The translations under genes and the position numbers were made by a program. A stretch of 64,000 nt of DNA from Symbiodinium natans (taxonomy: Eukaryota; Sar; Dinophyceae; Suessiales; Symbiodiniaceae), in assembly GCA_905221605.1 (NCBI GenBank), contig CAJNDS010002630.1, positions 209,704-273,703 of the forward strand, read 5' to 3'. Below are positions 48,396-60,180 of the stretch, piece by piece (positions within the stretch are counted from its first letter, which is position 1; each line of letters opens with the position of its first letter). Below the pieces are notes generated by a model. The model was given only the letters and a program-made list of their open reading frames with translations. It was not told the DNA's origin and made no database searches.

Positions 48396-49639
48396 ATGCC
48401 AGGGTTCTTGTTTTGCTGCTGAGCACATGGCACGGGCACCTGAGAGAGAAGTTGAGGGCTGAAGCAAGGGGATGGATTCACCGACAGCTCATGGTGCAGG
48501 AACTATCCGTCATTCTGCAGGCGCGGGCGGCGCTTCCTAAAGCTCCTAGCGTCACTCGAGTCTAGACCCTCCATCAGGCGACCCAAACACACATTTCGCG
48601 AGGCACTTTCACAAGGCGCGAACGATTTTTGAACAAGGCAAAAGGCTCAGGGCAAGGTGATTCCTGAAGACTAAGGACAACAGGCCTTTTTGCGACATAA
48701 ACAAGGCTGCTTGTTTTGCGACGGCCCTTCTCCGCGACAAGCCCACCCCACAGAAGAAGGTCTCCAAGACAGGTCTGCGACATGCGTATGCAACCAAGAG
48801 TTGGGACACCGCGATATTCTCCTACTTTGATGCACAGCCTACTGAGCCAAGCAATGTTTTTGCATTTTAGCAGCAACGTCAGACGATGTTGTTTTCACTC
48901 AGGCGGGAGGGCTGCATTGGATAAAACATCGCAGTCGAAAACCTGGGTTTTGGGCTCTCTTGTGCTCTTGCTGGCATGCATGCACAAAAGCTCGCTTGCG
49001 AGCCCGCTTACTTCCCTGCACGCTCGTTGCGCGGCTGGCTTGAGCGCTCGAGGTGCGCAGGCTTGTTTGCAGGGGTGCCAGCAAGTCTGCTGGCACGCAC
49101 AGCTTTTTTGCAGGCCACATGCAAGTTCTCAAGACCACAGTGGGCCACGGTGGGCCACACGACCAAACCCAGCCATGGCCAGAACAGATTCGCGAGAAAG
49201 AGACAGGTGCGGGCATGGGGCCCTGTGCCACAAAGCCTGCACTGCCCATGGACATGAGAACATCAAGCTTTAAGTCTATGTTGCGGGAGGGTCCTGCTGA
49301 ATTCCCTCCAAGCAGTCCGCCATATTCCCGCATGTCTAAGGAAAGGAAAAGGCAAAGGCAAGGGAAAGGGCTTTGGCTTCATGTGGGGCCCTTGGGATTG
49401 GCAGATGATGCGGCTCAGCAGCACGTGGCGAACGGAGTGGATTTCACTACCTTCGGTGCCAAATCGTTTGTTGGAACAAGGCCTAGAGGACATCGGCAGG
49501 CTTGATAGATCAGATGCTGCTAGTCAACTGGGCGTTTTCCCGAAACCCAAGACCCTAAGCCCTAATAAACCCTAAATCAAGCTCCGGAACGCTTGTTCGA
49601 AGGTGGGGTGGTCCTTCGGGCCCCAACCTCCCGCGTGAG

Positions 49640-50174
49640 CGGGTCACAGAAGAGCCGGTGAACGGGGAGGTAGTGGAGTGGAAGGCCGGGGGGCAAAGGC
49701 ATCGAGGGTCGAGAGCAGCCGTCAAAAGCCAGCTGAAAGGGCTGTTGTCACATGGCGGTTGAGGGTGGCAGCGCCTGGAGTCGAGTGGGCTCCGTTTTGC
49801 CGAAGCATGGCACTCCTGGGAGGACACCTTCGGTTGGCTCAAGTCCAACACGCCCATTGATCACCCCTCCGCGAAGCAGCGTGAGGGCAAGATCTACGCG
49901 AGCAAGAAGGCATGCTGACACAACACCTGCGCAGCCAGGTGTGCATGGATGCCAGCATGTGTGTTTTGAGTCGTGCAGGTGCCAATCTGTACTATAGCAT
50001 ATCTTATCCGTATCCTTTTCGTCAAAGGGCTAGCAGAGCTTCTCTCTCCATTCAAGTTTGCCATCCAGAGCACAATATGACAATATGCCACTGGAATGCT
50101 GCAGACCTTGAATGCGCGGTAGCCAGGCGCCAAGGCTGTATATGATTGGTTTTATTACTACGACTATGATTTAT

Positions 50175-50266
<92 letters not shown>

Positions 50267-50279
50267 ACTACTACTACTT

Positions 50280-50353
<74 letters not shown>

Positions 50354-50384
50354 GCTACTGCTACTGCTACTGCTACTGCTACTG

Positions 50385-50438
<54 letters not shown>

Positions 50439-52360
50439 TTATTTCTATTATTACTATTACTACTATTACTATTACTATTACTATTACTATTACTATTACT
50501 ATTACTATTACTATTACTATTACTATTACTATTACTATTACTATTACTATTACTATTACTATTACTATTACTATTACTATTACTATTACTATTACTATTA
50601 CCAGTAAGGCCACGGTTCGTGTAGGTTCGGTTCGGTTTTGGGGTACATACTCTGGAACGGTTCCGGTTCAAGCGGTTCGCTGCGGTTTGCGGTTCGGTTC
50701 GGTTCGGTTCGGGTCCCCCACCCCTCCCTCCACCTCCAGCCCCTCCACCCGCCCCTCCCACTTCCCACCCTCCCTCCAGCCCCTCCAGCCCCTCCAGCCC
50801 CTCCAGCCGCCAGCCCCCAACGCCCTCCAGCCCCTCCAGCCTCCAGCCCCTCCAGCCCGCCCTTAGCCCCCTCCAGTTTCTCCCTCCTCCAGCCCCTCCA
50901 GCCCTCCAGCCCCTCCAGCCCCCTCCAGCCCCTCCAGCCCTCCATTTCTCCAACCCCCTCCAAGCCCCTCTAGCCCCTCCAGCCCCTCCCTCCAGTCTCC
51001 AGCCCCTCTCCAGCCCCTCTCCATGGATGGCTGGAGGGGCTGGAGGGGCTGGATGGAGGGGCTGGGGCTGGAAGGGGGCTGGAGGGGCTGGAGGGCTGGA
51101 GGGCAGGGGCTGGAGGGGAGAAACTGGAGGGGGCTGGAGGGGCTGGAAGGGGGCTGAAGGGGATGGAGGGGCTGGAGGAGGGGCTGGAGGCTGGAGGCCT
51201 TGGCTTCAGGTTCGGTTCCATGGCGGTTCGTGTTTGTCGCGGTTTCGGCGGTTCACGGTTCACACGGTTCCTTCGTGCGTGCGGTTCCTGGCGGTTCGGT
51301 TCCGGTTTGCGGTTCGGTTCGCGGCTTTCCTTTATTACTATTACTATTACTATTACTATTACTATTACTATTACTATTACTATTACTATTACTATTACTA
51401 TTACTATTACTATTACTATTACTATTACTATTATTATTACTATTACTATTACTATTACTATTACTATTTACTATTATTACTATTACTATTACTATTACTT
51501 ACTATTACTATTACTATTACTATTACTATTACTATTACTATTACTATTACTATTACTATTACTATTACTATTACTATTACTATTACTATTACTGTTATTA
51601 TTAATATTGCTATTACTATTACTATTACTATGACTATGACTATTACTGTTACTGTTACTATTACTATTACTATTACTATTACTATTACTATTACTATTAC
51701 TATTACTATTACTATTACTATTACTATTACTATTACTATTACTACTATTTCTATTTATATTATGATGACGGCTATTGTTATTTTTAAGATTATTCTTAAG
51801 ATGATTCTTATTATTATCTCATCTTGCCAGGATGTGACAGCGGGAACAGTCGAACCAGGATCCAGGGTCTGCTTCCACGTGTACAAGGACCACAACTTGG
51901 GATGTTCCCCCCTATACTAACAGTCCTACAAAGGGATTATAATACGGGGTATTCTAGCCATAGCTCAAAAGTAAAAACCTCAAGTTATGTTTTGGCTCCC
52001 CTTTCTGATGCCCTGCTCCCGGGGACTTTTCTGGGACCCCCTCTAGGACCCTTCTGGACCTTTCTGGGACCTTTCTGGGACCTGCTGGGATTTTGAGATT
52101 TCTGGAGCCCTCTCTGGAACCCCCCTGCCACCCGACACGAGAGGCCCTGGAACGGAAGAAGTTTTTGGAAGTGGGCGGTTGGCTTGAGTTTAGGCCTGAA
52201 CCCTAAACGGAATAGGTTTGGGTGGTTTTGCCGGCGTGGGGTGGTGCTCTACTGAAAACTGTCACATTTACAGCTTGTACGCCATTCTACAACAAACCCT
52301 AAACCCTAAACCCTAAACTTGCCACAGGATGCCCAGGGCCTTGGAGCAGAAGAAGTCCAG
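49640..52360 (+). CDS. Cold-shock-domain-like protein, partial exon set
   Basis: Four exons with agreeing phase: ~49640-49684 (EEPVNGEVVEWK, GC donor), 49823-49909 (DTFGWLKSNTPIDHP and EGKIYASKK, GC donor), 51831-51899 (DVTAGTVEPGSRVCFHVYKD, donor at the start of an inverted-repeat element) and 52328-52360 (DAQGLGAEEVQ, GT donor). Joined, they read as a small beta-barrel: G-x-V-x-x-W followed by FGWL, then a DV strand, a V-x-F-x-VY strand and a GLGAEEV end. This resembles cold-shock-like domains that are abundant in dinoflagellates; the match is from memory of the family pattern. Exons before and after were not found. The second intron is 1.9 kb and holds a large microsatellite/hairpin block. 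Confidence 0.68.
50163..51760. repeat. Symmetric microsatellite/hairpin block inside the cold-shock-like gene intron
   Basis: In order: (TAC)n with TGC variants (50163-50440), (TACTAT)n (50450-50602), a GGTTCGG-rich segment (50617-50720), (CCCCTCCAG)n (50720-51020), its reverse complement (CTGGAGGGG)n (51028-51190), a second GGTTCGG-rich segment (51205-51325) and (TTACTA)n (51332-51748). The centre near 51022 is an inverted repeat of about 170-300 bp per arm; the outer segments are in direct orientation. Confidence 0.95.
51896..51950. mobile_element. Family 1 element end at a splice donor
   Basis: ttgggatgttcccccctata with 'actaacagtcct' and 'agggattataatacgg' following. The exon encoding RVCFHVYKDHNL ends where the element begins, so the donor (GG or GA) is the element's own end. 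Confidence 0.72.
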
Positions 52361-55310
52361 GTGCTGTGATTTCGTCTGAGCCTGGCCGTAGCCGTGCATA
52401 CTGCATGTAGTTGCCAGGACCGTTTCAAGCCGAAGGGCTGCTTGGTGTCAGGTACCCCTCTATGACGATGAGAAGGGTCCTTGGTTTTTATTTGGGAATC
52501 TCTGCCCTATACTCTCCCCAGACTTAGTCTCAAGGGGTTCTCCGGCAACCCTTCAGCTGCCTTTGAAGGCAAAGCCCAATCAATAAGAAGACGATTGTTG
52601 TGAAGCCTGTTTATCAGCTTAGCAGTGGCCCGCAAGACTTAGCCGGGATGACAAGCCCCACGGTGAGTTCAGCACGAGGTTTGGACTAGCCCCTTGTTTT
52701 CTCGCAGACCAATTGATTGAGAGATGCCCTGCCGTGCACTGCGCCCTGAGGCGCAGATGTGCAAGGCAGCTGGGCATAGGATGAACAGTCCGATTATGTC
52801 AAAGTTTTGCCTTTGGCAGATACCCTAAGGGTCCAATGCAATGTGTGATCCCGAAAATCCTGGATGAGTACACGTAGCTTGAGGGCTGCGTTTTTTTCAC
52901 GATGTCGGACCCTTGGGGCTAGTTTTGGGACGGCGAGTGGATTCAAACACGTCGAGAGACTGTCGTTGAGAGAACTGGGAGTCCGTCGACAGTGCCGATG
53001 CTTCTGCAAGACCCTTAATAATGATCTATCCCTGAACTCAGATCACTCGAGAATGCCGCGGGGCACCGCTCAGTGCACTTACTTGTCGGTTCCCTCTCAA
53101 AAGGCGCCAGCTTTGTGGGAAAGCATACCAATTCACTGATTCGACAGATTCAGTGAGATTCCCGTGTTTGGGGTTCTGTTTAGAAAGCACAAGGGCAACA
53201 TACTTGCATTGCTGAGTGGATGCCCCAGACACGGAGGACGAAACGCACCTGAACGCTGAACGTAGTGACTCGTGCCTGATTTGCTGTCCCGGCACATGTC
53301 AATACGTTCAACAAGTGGCTTGGTCACTGGTTGCTTCCAGCTGCTGCCCTGCTGATCGCTTTGCGGCATGTAAACCCCGAGACGTAAGAGCAGACGGATC
53401 TGGTGTCGCTTTGCTTTGTGGGCGAGGGCCGCTGCACCATCGGCAGATGTGGTGGGTGACCAGGATGCTGGCCGGCCGAAGTAGATGAACGCATAGGCAG
53501 ACTCTTTTGCTGAAGCTTCTCTTGTTTGCGAGATTTTGCAAACGTCGGCCTCATCCGGCTCCTATCCGTGTCAAGCCTGTGACGACACAGGTTCCCACGA
53601 GGTACGAGATGTCTTGCCAAAGACCCGCCATCGGTCAGAAGAAACAGAGCGAAGGGCCTGCTTGAGCCAGACTTCCTATGTTGCCTTGTTGTATGTATGT
53701 AGCTTGTACGACGAAGTCGATCGGCTGGCATGGATTTCTGGTGCATTATCGTGCATGGCCTCAGCCCTAAACCCTAAGCCCTAAACCCTAAACCCTAAAA
53801 GCAGCTCTATCTTTTAAGACCTGGCTTGGACTGAGGTGGGCCGACTGGTCGCTCAGCGACTCTGCAGCATGAACATGTTCCAAGTGCATGGCGTGCGCGA
53901 CCCAGTCCCGCCAGCAGATGGGCCCAAAGAGCCCAAAATGACCTTTAAATATTAAGGAACAGGCCTCGAGAAACTCGCAAAAAATGCTGCTTGAAAAGGC
54001 GCATGCCCTTGTGTGCATAGGAAGGCTTGGACTTTGGGTTTCGCAATCATGTCTTGACTGACAGTTTGTCAAGGCAGAAGTCAAAAACAGCAGAGGCCTC
54101 GTGGAGAAACACGACCGTTAGTAGTGGCGGCTTTGACCTTTTATTGGTTTGCAGTTACTGTAAATGTTATGTGTTGTTCGGCAATGCTTGTTTGGGGCTT
54201 GAGGTTTTGCTTTGCGGTTGCCCTCCCCTTGAAGCACACTCGAAGATTTTGCATTTGAACCTTGTGTGTGTGTGTGTTCGCGCATTCTTGCAGTAGACAC
54301 ACCACTTAGGAGAGTTTACGAAGTTGGTGTTTCACTTTCGATACGGCGCAATGCGCAAAAGCTTCGCTCAGAGGGAAGAAGCCTTCACTTTAACTCAGCT
54401 GGGCGTAGGTTAACAGGGCTTGGTGGCCAGGCTTGTTCACGCCAGAGGCTGGCCCGACAGAATGTCGCATGTTTACGAAGAGCGAGCCTGAGACGGCGCC
54501 AGCGCTACCCCCGTCAGCACGTCATGCTGTTCCGAACCCTCCTCCCCTCGGTGATGCTGAGTGTTCTTTGAGCTTGGTGCAGTCGACGCCTGTTGATTCC
54601 AGACGTTTCTTCTCTCAGGTACTGCGGAACAGAGAGAACGCCAAGTGGGTGTGGAGCTGAGTATGAATCCCAGCCCGGGAGATCCTGGGATGGTCATTTG
54701 GTTTAGTTTAGATTGCGTGTAGCCTGCCAGCTGATTCAACACCAGTCTCCTTCACCCTACAATTCCTTACTTGACCGTTCGCATGCCAGGTCAGGTTTTA
54801 GATGTCTGTCCATGCCAGACCATACAATGCCGGTCCAAACTTCAGACAGATCATGGCAGAGCTTTGGCCATATGTATATTAAAGATCGTTTTGTTTCATT
54901 TTGCAACTACTGACCGCAAGACGATTGTTTCAGGACTCATGCTGCTGCTGAAACCATGAGCCGGGTCATATGCCGAACGCACGTCAGATCATGCGGCCGG
55001 TTGTCTTGATAGTCCCCAGACTAGCCTGGCAACAACCTGCTCCAGCGTGTTTGCAACAGTCACTAGGATAAGATGAAACATGGCATGACGAAGGATGGCT
55101 TGAGCACAGTGCGCCTGATAAATCAAGATCCAGCTAAGTTTTTTGTTCTTCTTTCTTGACCTGTTACATGCATGCATACACGCATACATGCAGTCATACA
55201 TGCGCTCGTTGACATATGCATTGGGTGAGTAAACCCGAAGCCCTAAACCCTAAAAGCCCTAAACCCTAAACCTAAAATACACAGAGAGCGCCTCGCAAAC
55301 CCTAAGCCCA
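52361..55310. other. No confirmed gene
   Basis: Overlapping short frames on both strands. CCCTAAA patches occur at 53764-53800 and 55236-55275. Further exons of the cold-shock-like gene may lie here. Confidence 0.4.
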
Positions 55311-55410
55311 GAGCTTGTTGGAGATCATGATGGATGACTCAAAGCAAAGTTGTTCAGAACCTTGTGTAGCTTGAGGCCGAGGGCATGTCGGGGCTGACGC
55401 TCTTCGAGGC
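55311..55410 (+). CDS. Two candidate short exons
   Basis: After a telomere-like patch ending cccagag, a frame reads LLEIMMDDSK (about 55311-55346). After a TTGAG acceptor a second frame reads AEGMSGLTLFE (about 55379-55410) before a GC donor. They may be downstream exons of the cold-shock-like gene or part of another gene. Confidence 0.35.
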
Positions 55411-55616
55411 AGCCGCGTCCTCAGACCCTTCTGCCACACGGGGGTTTAGGGGCAAAAGGTTTTAGACAAGCGTTTCAAGCGTTTAGGGTCTAGGGTCTAG
55501 GCCAAAGAGTGTAGGGTTTTGGGTTTCAAGTAATGCAGGTATTCATGCGCTGGTGGCTTTGGTGCACCATATAGCGCTCTTTGTCTGTTGCATCCGATTC
55601 CTAACCCATCAGAACT

Positions 55617-58600
55617 ATGGCTCTCAGAGCTGCAGAGAGTTTGGCTTCCGAGGACTCTCGCGACGCGCTCGCCCTACAGGAGCCACTCAGCGCCGGACCC
55701 GGAGAAGGATGAGCACTGGTGCGGACGGGTAGAAGCTTTGAAGCCGCGGCAAAGGTTGTCGTGTCGGCATACATGACATTGTCTGTCACAAAACTGGAGT
55801 TTTAAGATCTGCCTTGCACCATGCACCCACTCTCACTCGAAATGGATGCAGAGGCACTGCGAACGCAGTGGCTCGTGGCCCAGACGCCCTTATCTGTACG
55901 GATGTTGGCGAACGTGCTATGATAGGGAGCGCAACGAAGTCGTCAAGCCAAAGGCGGTCATGTCCGGTGTGCTGATTTGGTGGTTTTGCTGAGTGCAACC
56001 TTGAGATCCAGAGTTCCCAGAGCAGAGCGTACACAAGTTGAAGATGTTTAAGCTTTGCCATAGGATCTCTTCATCGTCGTGCACATCAATTCTGAATCAT
56101 ATAGCTAGGGTTTCGAGGAGGGCTCTTGCTTTCAATAGGTGGCCAGAGAATTTGGACCACAGAACCTGCACAAGGTCATGAAGTAGACTCCATGTAGGCC
56201 TCACAGTATTCGTATGCGCCCGCCCTCACACTTCATGACCAAATCCTGGACCCCAAACCCTAAACCCTAATCCTAGACCATCTTGGTCTCTGCTTTTGGT
56301 GTCACGGAGGTTTGCACTACTGGCGTCCCAGCCTTCGGGATTGCAGGACAGCGGAAGCCTCGAACAATTTGGTGTGATTGCTGATTTCTGAAGATTTGCG
56401 GTGGATTACTATATCTCTGTATATATATGTGTAATACATATATATATATATATTACACTTATATATATATAGATATAAAGTGCAGATGGCTACTGAAGCG
56501 TCAGCAAGGCGCCACAAAGTTTGCGATCTGGCGAGTTAGGGCTTGCAGTTGCGTCGCCAGCATAGCCGAGTCTCGGAGAAGGGCTGCCACTGGGAGATGA
56601 TACTTGGGATGTTCCCCCTATACTCACAGTCCTTAATACGGGTTGTAGTACCCCCTAGTTGAATCCCTATTAAGGACATAAGGGGAACATCCCAATCTGA
56701 TGCCCTCACCAGTCAAGCTGGACTTCACAAGCACCTCCGAAATCCCTTGCCAGTTCAAAGACGAGCTGGTCAAGACACATGACGGAGCGTCGGCTAACGG
56801 AACTGTGTAACCATCCGGCCCAACATCAGACAGTGTGAGATGTTTGCCACGTAGAGGATTCATCCAGTGTCGATACATAGACAAGATTGCATAAGGTTTG
56901 TCAAGCACGACACAAACAAGCAGAGTTTAGAAAGCGCTGCAAACATCCGCAAACAAAGACGTCGACACTGGGAGCTGCAAGGTTTGTGATGTTTTGCGTC
57001 CGAGGTGGGAGAAAGGCAATCATCCAGAATCCGCTCGATTCCCAGGAGCCTTTGATTTTTCAAGGGGTCACCAGGGGTGATTCAGATAAGATTAAACTAA
57101 CATTTTCAGCGTTGGCCTACTGATACCCCGATGCAGCCGATGCCGGAATGCCTGAGGTGGACCACTTTGGCGTCAAGAACGCCGCGCATGTTTGGTCAGC
57201 CCACTAAGATCCACGTCAATGTCACACGAATCACGGGAACCTTGACAACTCTGGTCACCGACCACAAGGTCTGCAGCTTCGGGGCACTGCGCTCAGCAAG
57301 TTTAGCGAACGTCAGCGACAATAGCCCATGCTTCCCGAAAGTGTTGTGAAGGGTTTTCCCACGTACGGTGCCGTATGTTCGCCTGTGGCAGCATCATGGG
57401 CTTCGTCAACCCTAAACCCTAAACCCTAAACCCTAAACCCTAAACCCTAAACCCTAAACCCTCAGCTTTGCGCTATGCATCCTTGAGCTCCTGTCTCCTG
57501 AAGGCCAAAGCGCCGCTTTGTGCTCATGTCTTCCATAGGCCGGTCCGACTCCCCGTTGCGCTGCTTCCTCAAGATTAGGGTTTAGGGTTTAGGGTTTAGG
57601 GTTTATACAACTTGTCAACGGCTATGTGCCTTAGCAGCCTTTTCTCCTTCAGCATGGACATCCTGAATGAAGCCTTGGGGCTATTCTCAAACCGACAAGG
57701 GCAGCGCCTGCTGAAGACAATGGGGAGCACGGACTTGTAGACTCAGAAACAGCACCCACAACGAGTCAGAAACAGCACCCACAATGAGAAGTTCAGCTGC
57801 CTACAAAGTCTGCGTGTGGCGGAGGCGTGACTCGCCGGGATGGTTTTCCCTACAGCATCCTCAACGGTGGTGGCGTGCTGGACGCGAAGGACTCTTGTCT
57901 CTTACTGTTGGTTAGCAATATATATATATATATATTTATTTATTTATATTTATATTTATACTTATACTTATAGTTTCACGCCTGCTGATCTGAGTGGGTG
58001 TTTGGCTGCCTCACGCAGTGGGACCTTTGGGAAGCAGCGGCAGAGAGAGAGAGAGAGATATATATATATATAGATATGTATATATATATATACCCTTGAA
58101 GAGATTATACAGGGTACCTCATTCCCCCATTCCCTACTAAGCAACAGGAAGGTTTGTGCAAGCTCTGGTCAGTGAAGTGCCAGTAGAGTTCGTTTTTCTG
58201 TGGAGCCTCAACATGAGAATCAGGCCAGGGGCGAAGCAGCAGTGCGCGAACTTGTCCTCTCCTCATCCTTTTGGTTCAGGCCCTAAACCCTAAAGCCTAA
58301 ACCCCAAAACCCTAAACCCTACTTAGGTATCGGGGAGTGTAACAGTGTGTCCTATGTGAGCCTCTCGCGTCGCAAAAGGCACGACCCCGCAAGAGATGCA
58401 AAATGATTGGCCGCTAGCTTCAACCAAGCGAATGTTACGATGGGCCACGCAAGAGTCTTGGGGGTGTAATGTGTCGCTGCCCTCTGCCGCTTAATAGGTC
58501 TTGGCTCCAGTATCCTCAATAGGCAAAGGCTTTTCAGTATGGGAACTTCAGAGAAAGGACGTTGGAAACATCCACATTTCGGCAAATGCCTGGTGCTCTG

Positions 58601-59585
58601 AGGCCAAACAGCGAGGCTTCGGTGTCACGGTGGTTCGGCCCGGGCAGCCATCGACTCGGCAAGGATTCTGCAACGGCGCATCTGCATCCGCGTGCGCGGC
58701 GCTTCGGAAGATTTGCGTAGGAATGGCCCCAACTCACGTGAGTGCAGAGGTTAACGGCGCTTGTCGTAGCAGCGTCATAGCATATGTGCAGCCGCAGAGT
58801 CGGTCCATGAGTCGGTACAGTACCCTCACGAAGCTCGAAGCTCGAGGCTGTTTGGTGGCCCCTACGACAACAATCGCTACCTGGGCACGCTCTTCCAGCT
58901 TGACAAGGTGGCTATTGGGGGGTTGATGCAAGGCCCCATTGTCGTGTGCAAGTTCGAAGCTGCAAAAACGGGTTGCAACAGGCCAGAACCTTTCGCAGGA
59001 ACCATGCGCAGCGGCATCGTGACAGTAGATCCGGTAACAGGCCCAAGGCCGCTTTAGGTTTGTGAAAAGCCGTTCTCTTGGCGGCCGGCCCCCTCCTCTG
59101 AAGGAGGTCTCCAATTCAGGGTCTACGACATACATATGTGTCACATAGGGGGGGAGACGGACCTACGTTAGACGGTGTTCTTTGCCAGGACTCCAGCGTC
59201 GGGGCTGTCAAGCTGGAAGCAGGTGACACAGCTGTGGGTGACACACTGCATCGGCCTCAAGATATCGATTTCTGGTCGCTTGCACAACTTGTTGCGGGGG
59301 GGGGGGGGGGAGCTCTTGTGGTCTACGGCCGTCATAGAGGTTTACCCAATTTTAAATGTCGACTTGGGTCACTTTCCTTGTTGCAGTGCAGTCCCGAGTC
59401 AGGAGAGGAGCCGTTGGGAGGAACTCAAGCAACTCTAGCTGAACCGACAGGGACCCACCAAGCATGCCGCACAATGTTCAGCGGACACAGGGTTTGGCGT
59501 CAGCTCCCCACTCCACTTGCAGTCGTCCAACCAAAATGCCATCAGGAGCAAGGGCAGCGAAAACTCCAGCGGGATCAGCCTTTGA
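55617..59585 (+). CDS. Unidentified multi-exon gene just upstream of acetate kinase
   Basis: Possible start ATG at 55617 (MALRAAESLASEDSRDALAL). Other exon candidates: ~56705-56790 (VKLDFTSTSEIPCQFKDELV), ~57143-57190 (DAGMPEVDHFGVKN), ~57209-57268 (IHVNVTRITGTLTTLVTDHK, GT donor), ~57835-57888 (DGFPYSILNGGGVLDAK), ~58848-58908 (LFGGPYDNNRYLGTLFQLDK, GT donor), ~59190-59222 (DSSVGAVKLEA, GT donor) and a terminal Ser-rich frame ending TGA at 59583-59585 (GFGVSSPLHLQSSNQNAIRS). Grouping into one gene is by order only. The stop lies about 600 bp before the acetate kinase start, on the same strand. Confidence 0.42.
56604..56695. mobile_element. Complete short inverted-repeat element (MITE-like), family 1
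   Basis: Begins ttgggatgttccccctata and ends aggggaacatcccaa, with inner complementary parts (tccttaata / tattaagga). About 92 bp, no coding capacity. Related copies or ends: 9886-9990, 30474-30513, 43504-43593 and 51896-51950. Confidence 0.82.
57406..57463 (-). repeat. CCCTAAA patch
   Basis: Eight units within the 55.6-59.6 kb gene region. A TTTAGGG patch follows at 57575-57605 in the opposite orientation. Confidence 0.93.
57916..58093. repeat. (AT)n / (TTTATA) / (GA)n microsatellites
   Basis: Runs of tatata and atttatatttata, then gagagaga and tatata. Similar (AT)n runs occur at 23600-23620 and 56433-56475. Confidence 0.9.
58093..58150. repeat. Dispersed repeat shared with 34262-34325
   Basis: 'cccttgaagagattatacaggg' with 'cctcattcccccattccct' here; 'ccctttaagggattatatagg' with 'cctcattccctcattccct' near 34270. 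Confidence 0.6.
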
Positions 59586-60180
59586 AATGCCCTGCTAATG
59601 TGTTGTAAAACAATGTTTTGATGTTTTATAAAACATTAACTCTAATGTTTTATCAAACATTAACTCTTGGATTCTTGTCAAACTCCAAGCTGCGCTGTGG
59701 CACCGAACCAGCACAGAAGTCGCATTTTTTCCGAGGCGCAGCTCCCTGGCCGGCGTCCTGGTCCGCAGCTGGGGCCTCTAAGGGCCGACTTTGTAAGAAG
59801 TTTGGGTGGGAACTATAGCCCCCTTGGGAATCTTCTTTTGTTTGACTTTTAATTACATAAAACCCAAGTGAATATGAAGGTTCTAAGGGGAGTCTAGGGC
59901 AAAAAGGAAAGTTCTGGTGGCGCAAGACGGCAGAATTGTTGAACGAGTGCTTTGGCATTGTTTTAGGCCTCTTCTGCGCCGAGCCGGACATGGAGTTCGC
60001 CGCCCGAAGCTCAGGTCAATCAGGCCCACCTTTTTCCCACCCCCTCAACCAAGCACCCTCCTCACCGTGGCCATGGTCTTGCGAGTTTTGGCGCATGAAG
60101 AGGCCCAATGCCTTGGATCAACATGCTTCCCGCAGCCACTTTACAGGGCTGACCCGTTTGAAGCGACTCGCTCTCTTCCG

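Noticed and set aside
50164-51920. Long Ser/Asn-, Val-, Tyr- or Thr/Ile-repeat ORFs
   Set aside because: Direct translation of TAC/TACTAT arrays, and located within an intron fixed by exons at 49909 and 51831.
59138-59330. SVGAVKLEAGDTAVGDTLH as elongation factor G domain II
   Set aside because: Resemblance to the 'GDTL' strand only; no GTPase motifs upstream.
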